Shown here: positions 13,582 to 23,448 of the stretch, in pieces
How positions within the stretch are numbered: position 1 is the first letter of the stretch
How the letters are laid out: every line of letters begins with the position of its first letter
Source of the DNA: Chlorokybus atmophyticus
Lineage: Eukaryota > Streptophyta > Chlorokybophyceae > Chlorokybales > Chlorokybaceae
Reading direction: 5' to 3'
DNA: 64,000 nt
Assembly (NCBI GenBank): GCA_009103225.1
Contig: RHPI01003169.1
Location: 162,899 to 226,898 of the forward strand
Translations under genes and position numbers: made by a program
The notes under the pieces: model-generated
The model's input: the letters and a program-made list of their open reading frames with translations, nothing else
Database searches by the model: none
What the model was told of the DNA's origin: nothing

Positions 13582-13791
13582 GCAGGGTCGTGTGCTCCTC
13601 CGGGTCAATCTCAACTGAATTGCCATGATGGGGGCTGATGCCAGTCCTGTGGAGCGTTGGTTGGTGTAGTTGCACAGTGTGGAAGGCGAAAAATACCCCC
13701 TACCTGTACGTACTGGTGTGTAGCGCACATGTGATGATGATGCCAACATGATACCCTCTGGTGCTGTGCGCTTTGCGTAATGCAATGCGTT
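13582..13791 (+). repeat. Dispersed 210-base repeat
   Basis: Matches 7903-8113 (both start TGTCGGGCCTGGCAG; shared GCTGTGCGCT near the end). Here it abuts the truncated integrase of GD2, and at 7903 it abuts the inverted LTR, so it is probably part of the LTR or 3' UTR of a GD subfamily. Confidence 0.6.
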
Positions 13792-13809
13792 ATTGATCTT
13801 GCAAGGTGC

Positions 13810-14160
13810 GGAACTCGCCGCGGAACTCTACTCCTTAGTCGGTGATGACTTTAGCTCATGAGCCGAAGCGATCAAGCATATGGTCGAGGATGGCCTGAGC
13901 GGTCCCTTTGATGCTTCTTTCGGGAAGAAAAACTAGCTCAATCCACTTGAAGAAGTGCTCGATCATGACGAGGATGTACTTATTGCCACGATCTGAGCAT
14001 GCTAAGTCTCCAAGGTTGTCCAGTCCCCACCGGTAGAACATGCCGGCGATGGGTACATGGTGCAAGGTGTTGGTGTGAGTGTTGAGGCTGGCACGCACAA
14101 GGTTGCAATACGAGCAGTTCGCAACGAAGGTGCGCACCTGAGTGTGCATGCCATGTTTTC
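13810..14160 (-). pseudogene. GD2 integrase, truncated
   Basis: Reads CSYCNLVRASLNT, then FYRWGLDNLGDLACSDRGNK with an altered first catalytic block, YILVMIEHFFKWIELV, and after a stop KVITD*GVEFRGEF, which contains the second catalytic Asp. The remainder, with the catalytic Glu, is lost where the 210-base repeat begins. Confidence 0.75.
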
Positions 14161-14424
14161 AGTGTTGGGCACTTACTAGGTTGATGGTGTCCTTAACACT
14201 GAAGTGTCATAGCTCTATATGAAGAGCAGTAATGATGACCTCGCGCCAATGCGAAGCAGGCATCTCCTTATGGTGGATAAGGACCCGTCGAAAGACAAGT
14301 CCATCCTCCCATAGATAATGTCGGCAGCGCTAATTGACACGGTCATGCTCACGCGTGCGCGCAGTCCTGCCGTTTGTTGTCCATGCTATAGATAGGTCAT
14401 GGAGTTCTTGTCCATCCCGATGTC

Positions 14425-15125
14425 TTAACGTAACTCTACACCGGGGAGTTGGCCATCATCTGGTGTCGCCTGTTTAAGTGCGTCAGTGTCGACGGGGATG
14501 AGCGCTAGCATTTCCGCTGACTTTAGTATCGTCGGAGTTGCTCTCATGATGAAAACCCGTTCAAAGCGTAGTGCAGCTACGGCAAACATGGTGGCCACAT
14601 GTGGTGGTGGTGCTGGTGGACCCAGGTCATGTCGGGCACCGGTGGCGTGGTTAATGGAGAGGTGGAGGTTACGACTAAGGCCGTCGGCGTCTTGGTTGGC
14701 TAGGCCCGCCCCGTGTGTTGTCTTGAAGTCGTACTCTTGTGGCAGCAAGGCCCACCTGGCCAACTTGCCAATCAAGTGCTGGTTGGCCATCAGTCAGCGC
14801 AAAGGCTGAAGGTTGATAATTATAAAGAACTGTCTTCCGAATGGGAAAGGTCCGCAGAAGGAAATGGCCCATAATGCAGCAAGGCATTCGCCTTCGTAGC
14901 TGCTGAAGTTGGCTTCAGTGCTGTTGTTGCTGCTGCTGGCGTAAGACACCACCCGTTCCTTCTTGTCGTCATGCTGAACCAGCACAGCACCCTGCCGAGC
15001 TTTCTGTAATCGGTGTGGAGTACAAAAGGCTTGGTGTAGTCTGGTCGCTGAAGAATGGGGGCTAATGTGAGCCTCTGCTTCAGCTCTTAAAAGGCCTCTT
15101 GCCGGGCTTCTTTCCAGCTCCACTC
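14425..15125 (-). pseudogene. GD2 RNase H
   Basis: RNase H degrades the RNA strand during reverse transcription. Seen here: GAVLVQHDDKKERVVSYAS, then EANFSSYEGECLAALWAI (the conserved Glu), and after a frame change LARWALLPQEYDFKTTHG and NQDADGLSR (the conserved Asp). This is the standard Gypsy layout. GD1 lacks this domain. Confidence 0.75.
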
Positions 15126-15911
15126 TGTCTCCTTCTTCAGAAGCTCATGGAGGGGGCGCGCAACCTTGGCGAAGTCCTTTATGAACCTCCCATAATAGTT
15201 GGCAAGGCCAAGGAAGGCACGTAGCCAAGTCAGGTCCGTTGAGGCTGGGATAGATGCCAAGGCCTCCACCTTGGCCTGCTAAATGTACACGCCATTGGGC
15301 ACAATCATATCGCCGAAGTAGGGGACCTTGTGGTGTGGTGAAGAAAGTGCACTTGTCGGGGTGTACAGTCATCCCTACTGCACCTCTTCGATGAAGAGAA
15401 GATGCTCCTCTGCCGTGTGACTGAAGATTATGATGTCGTCTATGTAGCAACGCGCAAAGGAGCAGCCCTTCAACGCCTTGTCCATCACCCGCTGGAACTT
15501 TGCGGGCGCGTTCTTCCATCCGAGAGGCATGACCTCCCAGTGCTAGAGCTGCCGATTGCTTCAGATTGCCGCCTTGTGCTTGTCTTCGGGCTTGATCTCA
15601 ATCTTGTACCCCTGTCGCATGTTGAAATGCCGAACACGGTGCAGGAGCCGACGTCATCAAAGACGCCATCTACGATTGGCATGGGATACCGTACTTGCTT
15701 GGTCTTGTTATTGAGTGGGCGATACACCCCACACATACACCGTACTGTCCGGTTTCTCTCCAAGTCCTTCTTGGGTGGCATAACTGTGGCGACGGCGAAG
15801 TCGGATGGACTTCTCGATGAGTCCTGCCTGCAGCAATGCTTGGCTCCGCTGCTCTACCAAGTTCTCTTCCAACCAGGACAGCTCGTACGCTTTAACACCA
15901 GTCGTCAATGA
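15126..15911 (-). pseudogene. GD2 reverse transcriptase
   Basis: Contains YELSWLEENLVEQRSQALL, CGVYRPLNNKTKQVRYP, RCYIDDIIIF (15422-15466; active-site YIDD) and the thumb/connection ALASIPASTDLTWLRAFLG followed by LANYYGRFIKDFA. Several frameshifts separate the blocks. Confidence 0.75.
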
Positions 15912-16179
15912 GGTTGATGTCCGTCTGGTAGACTGAGCACTTGCTCAACTCCTTGACATTGCAGCGGAACTGAGCTCTCCACGTGTTGAGGAGAGTCTCC
16001 TACTGCTCATTTACATGCCTTGTAGCCAAGGATCCCATGGCATGATCCCATGATGTGGCTGTCGCCTTTACAGGAATGTCCTCCACCATGACTGCTGCTT
16101 GCTTCTTCGCGTGAGTGATAGTAAAAGCGGTGTGGGCCACGACAGTGTCGGAGCAATTGACCCACTCCTTATACAAGTG

Positions 16180-17230
16180 CTTGAGATCCGTGAGAGACAC
16201 TTGTCGGTTTTGAATGGCGAAGCATAGCATTAGCAACCAGACCATACTATTCTGCTCAATGGCGCGGCCGAGGAGTTGCCTCTGCTTACTGTCCATCAGC
16301 GACCAGCCGGTTATGCCGCCCAAAAAGAAGCCCATGGCGCGTTCTCGTTCATGTGTGTTGGGTTCTTTCAGTCGGCCCGTGTTGCTATTCAAGACCATGC
16401 CGTCCCCGGCATCTTGAAAGGCATATGAGCCTGGGTATAAAAAAGTAGGGAGAGCTCGGCGTGGTTCTCCTGGTTGGTTGCACCAATGTAGTTGTGCATG
16501 GTCGTGGCGGGAGACTGGGTTTTGAGTCTTGCCAGTGTTGCAGATGTCATCCACGAGCAAGCTTCTGAGACGTGATTTGAGGAAGTGTTCAGCTACTGTT
16601 AGTTTTTTCACAGCGGCAAGGTTGGTCCACTTGGCGCGGATGCGGTGTGCACGCGATCCATAACATGTAGCGTTCATTTTGAAGGGATGCAAAATGATGG
16701 AGCACACCACGCAATAGCTGTACTGCACATTTTGGTGGCAATCATCTTTCAAGTGGACATTCTCGACAATGTAAGCTAGAGAATGTTGGATTTGCTGGTG
16801 CTGCAGCAGATGGATAACCCATTGTAACTCAAAAAAACAGCGCTGAGCGCGGATTGTCCAATCCACGATATGTGCCGGCTTTGGAGTGACCCTGGTACTC
16901 CCATCCAGCGGTCAATAGATCTTTATTGCTCAGGGCAATGAGATCATTGACAGAGACGAGGCAAATGTCTTGAGGTAGAGCCTTAAAACTTCCACGCAAT
17001 GCAGACAGAGGCAGGAGGTGCGAATAACGCAAGTGCAGCTGATGAAGATAATGGCGAACATCAGTTTAAGCATGCGGATAATAGTCACAGTAGTAATACT
17101 GTATTACCTTGACACCGGTATCGAGGCGGGCCACCAAGCCGCTGTCAATCCCGCCAAACAGCTCCGGCAAGGTGACTCCTTGTTGGCGCCGCTGCACCAA
17201 CGTCCACAACTCCGGTGGCGATGGTAAACT
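16180..17230 (-). pseudogene. GD2 C5-cytosine DNA methyltransferase domain, nearly open
   Basis: This is the best preserved methyltransferase of the family. One frame runs from RQQGVTLPELFGG (motif I) through YYYCDYYPHA, a single TAA, PLSALRGSFKALP, DLLTAGWEYQGHSKAG (motif IV), NPRSALFFELQWV, LAYIVENVHL (motif VI), YGSRAHRIRAKWTNLA, then RLKEPNTHERERAMGFFLGG and RQLLGRAIEQNSMVWLL (motif X). In motif IV the catalytic Cys is Tyr (WEYQ), so this copy could not methylate. Order and spacing fit a complete catalytic domain of about 330 residues between protease and RT. Whether it derives from a DNMT3/DRM-like or another C5 family cannot be settled by eye. Confidence 0.75.
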
Positions 17231-17629
17231 GTTGTGCTACAGGAACATCCTCGTGATAGACTGGAAAGCGCATATGAAGTGGTTGCCGGTCCAGCAACAC
17301 ATGTGCATCCACCTCTGCTCTCCAGCGACGCTCGGTTGGGTCTTGCAAAGCCACCTCCTTGGTTACCTGCTCCTGAGTAAGTTTTGGAGTAGGGCATGGG
17401 CAGCGTGGCGACAGTTGTAGCGGTGGCTTCCATGCGTCGGCGTGCGCATGTGGGCAACACCAGGTTGAGGGGGATGAACCCAATGATGGAACCATCTCTG
17501 CTGCGCCAGCCGGGTCAGGACCATGCTTGCTTGGTCCGGCTGTCCATGCCAATGGCTACGGGGTAGCTGAAGTCCGACCCGATCAGCAAGTGTTAGCTGG
17601 CGTAGATGACCACACATTGCCGAGCCAGC

Positions 17630-17900
17630 ACCGTGCTTTGAGTGGGGTCTAGCCTAGTCAGAGTGATGGTGAGGACTTCCTTGGTGATGCCGACGGTGCT
17701 TTCTCGTCCTCCCATGGCAGTTGTTAAGGGACGCAGCTGTGAAACCCAAGGCGTTAGCCAAGTGTCTGCCGATGATGCATGGTTGTGCCCCTCCATCCAG
17801 CATGACACAATTGGGTGCCCACTCGATCAATTTGAACACGTTTTCATTTGCAACCACGACGGCGTTGGCATTGAGTCGTGCGCGATTATTGGAGCGCCAA
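17630..17900 (-). pseudogene. GD2 aspartic protease
   Basis: Reads RLNANAVVVANENVFKLIE, then CVMLDGGAQPCIIGRHLANA; the family active site DSG appears as DGG. A frameshift follows. It lies about 400 bases upstream of the methyltransferase start; that linker is degenerate and contains RWRAEVDAHV, matching GD1. Confidence 0.65.
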
Positions 17901-18049
17901 GGAACAGCAGCTGCAGTAGGGTGCTGCTCCAGTGTGCTGGATCTCAAGGCTGCCATGGCTCATTTGCCCACCCCGGGAGCCATGCTCTGTCCTTGTGCAC
18001 CCCCTCGTTGTGTATCGCCCCCTGCCCTTGCCCGTGGCCAGGTGCACAC

Positions 18050-18310
18050 GGCTTGAAATTCAAGGACCATGCATGGTCCTTCCATGGACTCTGCGGGCCA
18101 TGCATGGTCCGAGCCCCGCGACCACGACTACCTGGTCCGCGGGGCCCGAACCGTCCATGGTCCTTTAAGGGGCTCAAAGCCTGGCGCGCAGTAACGCACT
18201 ACGTATGGTCCGTGCCGCACCATGCACGGTGCGGCATGGACCAGTACACCACGCTGGTCCCTGAGAAAGGACCAGTGCGGTCCCGCGGCTCTGCGGCTCT
18301 GCTATGGCAG
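18050..18310. repeat. Palindrome-rich GGACC/GGTCC block
   Basis: Contains several palindromes on a common theme: AGGACCATGCATGGTCCT (18060-18077), GGCCATGCATGGTCC (18098 on), GCACCATGCACGGTGC (near 18217) and repeated GGACC/GGTCC words. No gene is visible. Confidence 0.6.
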
Positions 18311-18841
18311 ACCGTACAGTGTACCCCCGCCAAGAAAATTCGCTCCAAGAGAATAACCCCATTAAAATCATAAAAAATGAGATTACCAAATTGTCTACAG
18401 GCAAATGTTCCACCTGAAGAGAGTATGACTAACCGCGAAGAGAATATCTTATATCGAGAAAAAGTCGCAAGTTTGAGTGAGGGTATGCTAGTATCGGGGG
18501 TGCAGGCGTTATGCGTAGGGAGATGAATGTGATAGGCGTGATGGGCGTGATGGCACAACTTGTGACTTAGCGTTGTCAAGCACTGCTGCCCCCTGCCCTG
18601 CGAACGGCGCCTTGGTAGCGTCGGCGTCGGCGTGCAGGGAACATAGAGTGGGGCAGCGGCGGGCGGGGGCGGCGGGCAGGGTATCGTTGATGGGCATGAC
18701 GCCTAGCTAGCAGGCGGAAGACGACAAGCAGGTTAGGGTTTTCAACGCCACACAGGCACACATAGTGCATGCACGCTGCATACATGTACATAGCGCATGT
18801 ACAGTCAGTGAAACACTGTGTGTTTATTGTTGTAGGTCATC
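18311..18841. other. Spacer before pogo-like fragment
   Basis: Mixed sequence with no supported gene on either strand. Confidence 0.4.
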
Positions 18842-19342
18842 ATGGCCGCACAAGTCAAGCGTGATAATCTTCCATTAAAAGACAAGCAGCACATCCTTAA
18901 GTTGTGTTACGCCAATCCTGGTCTCAAGCAAGCAAACTTGATCGCCCTTATAAAAATTTAATTGAAATGTACCATAAAGCAGTTGTCTCTCTCGAAACTT
19001 CTTAACAAACAGCGACAGCAAATTGCCGATGCTTTGAGTGCGGGTGGTAAACATGCGGCACAAAATAAGAGGATGCGGGTTGCTGCTCACCCTAGGCTAG
19101 AGTACGGGTTGCACGAGTGGTTTGCACAAGCTAGAGCACGCAATGTGTTGATTACTGATGCAATCTTGATGGAAAAAGCATTAGATTTTGCCAACAAACT
19201 AGGCATAGAGGGGTTCATTGCCTCGTCGGGTTGGGCTCACCGTTTCAAGAAGCGTCATGCAATTGCGGCTAAAATGTGCATGGTGAAGCAGCAGATACAG
19301 CCTGCATCATGCATGTGCGAAGCGTGTGGATGCAGCACGTAG
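18842..19342 (+). pseudogene. pogo/Tigger-like transposase, N-terminal DNA-binding part
   Basis: From ATG at 18842 the frame reads MAAQVKRDNLPLKDKQHILK then LCYANPGLKQANLIAL, a stop, and continues with the second helix-turn-helix: LSLSKLLNKQRQQI, HPRLEYGLHEWFAQARARNV, GFIASSGWAHRFKKRHAI. This is the paired CENP-B/Tc5-type HTH layout of pogo-superfamily transposases, which binds the transposon ends. The DDE catalytic part is missing; the frame ends where a Copia gag fragment begins. A stop at about 18957 and the truncation show it is dead. The two pogo-type MITEs near 61-62 kb may belong to the same group. Confidence 0.7.
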
Positions 19343-19344
19343 TA

Positions 19345-20050
19345 GATTGCCATTGATCTTGGAAAAATATCGCATCATAAACTTCTTGAAAGAACTGCTG
19401 AGGTTTGAAGAGCTCGCTTCTTGTGACTTGGGTTTGGAGCTGTGACTTGAAGCACATGATCTGGAAACTGCAAAAGCCACCGCATTTGAAGTCTCATCCT
19501 TCTTCTTGAGCCTCTGCTCAACTTGTAGCAACCTTGACATAATCTCATCCAACGTGGAGTCAGAGTCAAGACCTTCCAGCACCGTGATTAAGGTGTCAAC
19601 ATCGTCTCGCAGACTTGAAAGGATAGCCCAAACCACCTCAGACTCCTTCGGTTCGCTGCCAACACCTAGTAGGTCTTTTCAAAGCTCTCTTGCTCGCGAA
19701 ATGTACTTGGTGACTTGCTCACTGGACTCCTTTCTCAAGGCATTCAGGTCGCGCGTGAGCTGGACATGCCTGGCATTGTTTTTAGCCTTGAAGAGGTCTG
19801 ATACCTTCTCCCAAGCCTCCCTAGCAGTGGAGCAAGCATCCAATATGACCAAGTAAAAGTCCCTCGCGTTGAAACCCACAAGTGCAAGTGCTTTCCAGGA
19901 GATCTGCTTCCAAACAGCGCTCCGGCCTATGGGTAGAGGGTCTGCCTCCTCTGGGTCCACGAATTCCCATAAGCTCTTGTGCTCGAACAACCACCTCATG
20001 CGGATGCTCCAGGTGGTGTAGTTGTCATCTCCAAGCGGCTCAATCACCAC
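19345..20050 (-). pseudogene. Copia gag fragment (UBN2-type)
   Basis: Reads IEPLGDDNYTTWSIRMRWLF, SLWEFVDPEEADPLPIG, LDACSTAREAWEKVSDLF, SEQVTKYISRARELW, then in another frame VLEGLDSDSTLDEIMSRLL and VEQRLKKKD. These are the standard blocks of Copia gag (also seen at 58.2-59.3 kb). The zinc knuckle and pol are missing. Confidence 0.8.
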
Positions 20051-20232
20051 CTTGTTGTAGCTGGCTCGTCACAACGAAACCCCTGCTGAAAACAAGCCCA
20101 AATCAAGTTAGAAACAGCAATTCCAGGCGCCCAGGCTTCCACAGCCTCACCAGAATGTTACAAACACAGAAAAAAGCTACTATCGAAGTAAATGCTCCAC
20201 CAATGCCTATACCAGCTCAAAAACCAGCGTAT

Positions 20233-20246
20233 GTGGGCCCATAACC
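20233..20246 (-). promoter_or_regulatory. Copia primer-binding site (half initiator tRNA-Met type)
   Basis: On the minus strand GGTTATGGGCCCAC follows the LTR end CTCAACA directly. It is complementary to the anticodon arm of eukaryotic initiator tRNA-Met (GGGCCCATAACC), the kind of primer known for Drosophila copia, rather than to a tRNA 3' end. Confidence 0.6.
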
Positions 20247-20814
20247 TGTTGAGATGCAAGCTATCTAGGCGTGAATATACAACACAACACCCTCAAACAG
20301 TTTGTGCAAGCAGAACGACCAATTGGACTAGACCATACCAAACCCAGGTTAGGCCACGCCAAAATCAAGCCTTGCCGGCCCCAGACTCAAGCACAAGTGA
20401 AAGTGAACCTTTAAAATTGTGTATGGGCGTCCCCTTATACCCAAATAACCTTATCAACGATAATGTAGTCATATAAGTCAGGTTTGGTCAACATCAAACC
20501 CTAATACAGCCCCAAACCGTCGAAATTGCCAGGACTGTCAGAAATGTTAGGAAACTCTTAGGTCTGAAGTTTGCTAAGTACAAACCAATGAGTACTTAGC
20601 CAGACTAAGCTGACTGGAGTCTAGAGGCGGCAGAGCCATGTCATATAGTCCAACATAATGCTAAGTATAAAACTATTAAGTACTTGGCCAGACTAAGCTG
20701 ACTGAAGTCTAGAGACGGCAGAATCTGGTCCTATACTCCAACACCAATGAGTACTTAGCCAGACTAAGCTGACTGGAGTCTAGAGACGGCAGAATCGGGT
20801 CCTACACTCCAACA
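20247..20814 (-). repeat. 5' LTR of Copia fragment with internal triplication
   Basis: On the plus strand it runs TGTTGAGATG...CTCCAACA. Three copies of a 66-70 base unit (AGTACTTAGCCAGACTAAGC and onward) lie at 20585-20652, 20674-20742 and 20744-20813. Confidence 0.65.
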
Positions 20815-20989
20815 ATCTGTCAGTGGTTGTCGAAACCGACCTGTGGGTGGCTGTTGCAGCTGACCTTCGGTGAGAGCGAGTGCCAGCCACCAGCTCGAGA
20901 GGCAGATATCCTTGAAACTCTCCATCCTCCTCATTTCAATGAAGACGAAACCATGCCTTCTCTGACCAGCAATCAAGCCCCATGCCAAC

Positions 20990-21500
20990 AGGGAAGTTGA
21001 AGTTTTGTCTCAGCAACAGGTGGAAGGATTCTGCATCGGTGACCACACACTTCTGTATGACCTCGGTGCTGTGGGAAGGGTCCACTAGTGCATTCGTTTG
21101 ACAGGAGTACTCCTGTCAAATGAATGCAGAGGGCTTGCTTGGTGATGCCAATCACCTTGTCACGGCTGCCGGTTGCGGTGTCGAGCACGTATGGGCACGG
21201 CATCAGCTCAGCGCTGGTGATGCCAAGGTTGCGTGCGAGGTAACGTCCGATGATGACAGGCTGAGCTCAAGAGTTCAGCATCACATGCTCGGGTGCTCGT
21301 CCGATGATTGTGACACGCCGGCCTTGGTTGGCGATCATGGCTGCGTTGGCGTGGATGCGCAGCCGCTTGGATCGTCGAAAGCGTGTGCGTGGGGTGACTG
21401 CTGCTGCAGTCTCCTCCGGTGGTGTCGAGCGCAGTGCGGCAAGCGCCCCGCGACCAGCTGAGTGTTGAGAACCTCCTTAACCGCGGCCTGGCCCGAACCG
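20990..21500 (-). pseudogene. GD3 aspartic protease
   Basis: On the minus strand: IHANAAMIANQG, HVMLNS*AQPVIIGRYLARN, MPCPYVLDTATGS, KVIGITKQAL. The catalytic DSG is changed (Asp to Asn) and a stop follows. Downstream it keeps the start of the linker to the methyltransferase. Confidence 0.6.
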
Positions 21501-23448
21501 TCATTGTCTTAGTTGTCGGTATACGCACTGCGGCCTAGGTGCTGGTGGTGCCGCCTGCGGTTGCTCTGGTTGTGGCGCAGGGGGATTGCGCCTCTGTGTG
21601 GCCGGGGTCATACCAGGCGGCGTAGCCAGTGGCTGTTGAGGAAACCCTGGAGGACCGGGTGTTTGTGGGCCCGCCTTCCGTGCAGCCTGTTCTTCTACAT
21701 AAGTGGAGCGAACAGCATGAGCTGCCTCCCTGACCAGTGTACCTTCCCATGTGGCTGTTGGATTGTTGACCACGTCACTCCAGCGGTAATCGTGAGGCAT
21801 GGGCTGGAGATACACTGCGCGTAGGAGCCGCGCTCTTATATCGTGGGTCATGGTGGGAACCCTTAGGATCCCTGCCATGCAGGCAGACCATCTGCCATTG
21901 ACCGCCCCCACTTCTAGCACCGTCGTTGCTCGTGCTCGCACAGTGAGGTAAATCTCTGGATGTTGGACATGCCGCTCACAAGCAGCTGCGATGCGTCTGC
22001 GTTGCCGCGCTGCTTCCACCCCTGGCAACCTCAGTATGGCCTCTTGAGCTCCTTCTAAGGTGTCAGTGGCTGCCGAGGCAATCTCGTCATAGGCTTGCCG
22101 TAGCGAGCGTAGGAAGGCGTCCAACCACAACGATCTGGTGCCAAATGTGAACAGGGGGACTGCGGGGTGATTGGTGACTAGCCAAGTCACCAGTCTTGCT
22201 CGAGCTGCATTACCACCTTCTCGCATCCCCAACATCCGTCTCAGGCCAATGCCTTCTTGTCGGTGCAGCATGGTTGCTTAACGCAATAGGGCAGTGCGAA
22301 GTTGCTGTTCTTTGATTGAACCTGCTCCATCTCGTTGTGTCAACCCTTGCAGTGTGAGGTAACTTCTCCGTGGATCCCGTTGATCGTCAGGCAAGTCTTT
22401 CAACAAGGCGGGTAGCAACGGGGCGATCACCCCCCTGTTTTGTTGGGCCAGCGCCCTCGTCTGGTCAGGGTCGGGTCCACCGACGCGGGGTGTCGTGCTG
22501 GATGATGGGCTAACGACTGTGGGTTGAAGAACGCCAGCGCGAGCATTGGCAAGAGTGTGCGCTCTTGCATCGACTGCTGCCGCTTGGTCCTGTCGCCAGG
22601 TGAATGCCTGTTACAGCGCGATGTAGCGCTCATGAAGCCAAACAGTACTGAGGGGCCTCAGTGCTTTATTGTCACCCAAAGGCATGTCGGCTGTATCAGC
22701 GATGTGCTGCTGTACGTTGGGTTGCCGGTTTCAATACATGTCCAGCGAGCTTGGCTCAAAAACTTCATGACTTACTGGTACGGGATGGCGTGGCGCAGTC
22801 TGCATGTTGTTATGAAGAGTCCAAAACAGCTGTAGTGCCTCGTGCCAACTCCAGTACAACAGGTGTTTTGACCACAAAGACATACTCTTGCATGGGAGGC
22901 GCCGTGTCGGCGAGGATTTCATCCTCCAGTTGCCGCTGAGTCTGTACTGGCAGGGTGTGATATTCAGGCAGTGGGAAGACAATCATAGCGTTCAACGCGA
23001 GTTGCTCGCTCTCCTCCGCGCCCAAAAGCAATGATAGTGGGATCTGCTCCACACATGATGGTCTCCAATGTGCGCTTAGCTTGCTGACCTCGCGGGACAG
23101 CTTGCGTAACGTCAAGGGCGGGCAATGTAGCTGCGCTTGTCGCTGCAGTGGCAGCAGGCTCAACAATGGCACTGCCGGTGGTGGCGAGAGTGCCGCTCAG
23201 TGGCGCGAGGGTAGTCTCACCGCTTGATGACACAGTGTGGTCCTGCAGTTGGAGCGGGACCGGTGCAACCTACTGCTGCAGGGTCGGTGACAGCAGTGGC
23301 TGTTGCCAGCGTGCTCACCAGTGTTGGCGTTACGGTGCTCACTATTACACCAACTTTTGATAAATCTGGCGCAGTTGCTGCTGACGTCGACGGAGTCAAT
23401 GTTGTAGCCGATGTAACTGTTGCTGCCGGTGCATTACCACTGGTGGCT
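21501..23448 (-). pseudogene. GD3 second gag-like ORF (best copy)
   Basis: The last 256 codons are open (22271 to 21501). They have a helical, charged middle (LWLDAFLRSLRQAYDEI; PGVEAARQRRRIAAACERHV; YLTVRARATTVLEVGAVNGR) and a Pro/Gln/Ala-rich tail (FPQQPLATPPGMTPAT). Upstream frames hold a Thr/Ala-rich part (VSTLATATAVTDPAAVG). The charged helical layout is capsid-like, but I recognise no named family. It lies between gag and protease in both GD1 and GD3. Confidence 0.5.

Larger units (their letters stand above)
13800..18050 (-). mobile_element. Ty3/Gypsy retrotransposon GD2 fragment (protease to integrase)
   Basis: This minus-strand copy of the GD family keeps protease, methyltransferase, RT, RNase H and the first part of integrase, but no LTR or gag. 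It overlaps GD3 in content (both have protease), so the two are different insertions. Text divergence from GD1 suggests a distinct subfamily. It is truncated on the left in integrase and on the right near a palindromic GGACCATGCATGGTCC repeat. Confidence 0.8.
19345..20814 (-). mobile_element. Ty1/Copia retrotransposon, 5' fragment inserted in GD3
   Basis: Minus-strand 5' end of a Copia element: LTR (20814 to 20247), primer site (20246-20233) and gag, truncated near 19345. Its LTR starts exactly where GD3 sequence stops (20815), so it inserted into GD3 and later lost its 3' part. Confidence 0.7.

Noticed and set aside
17642-18373. 243-codon plus-strand ORF
   Set aside because: It is the antisense shadow of GD2 protease plus the palindromic repeat block; no domain.
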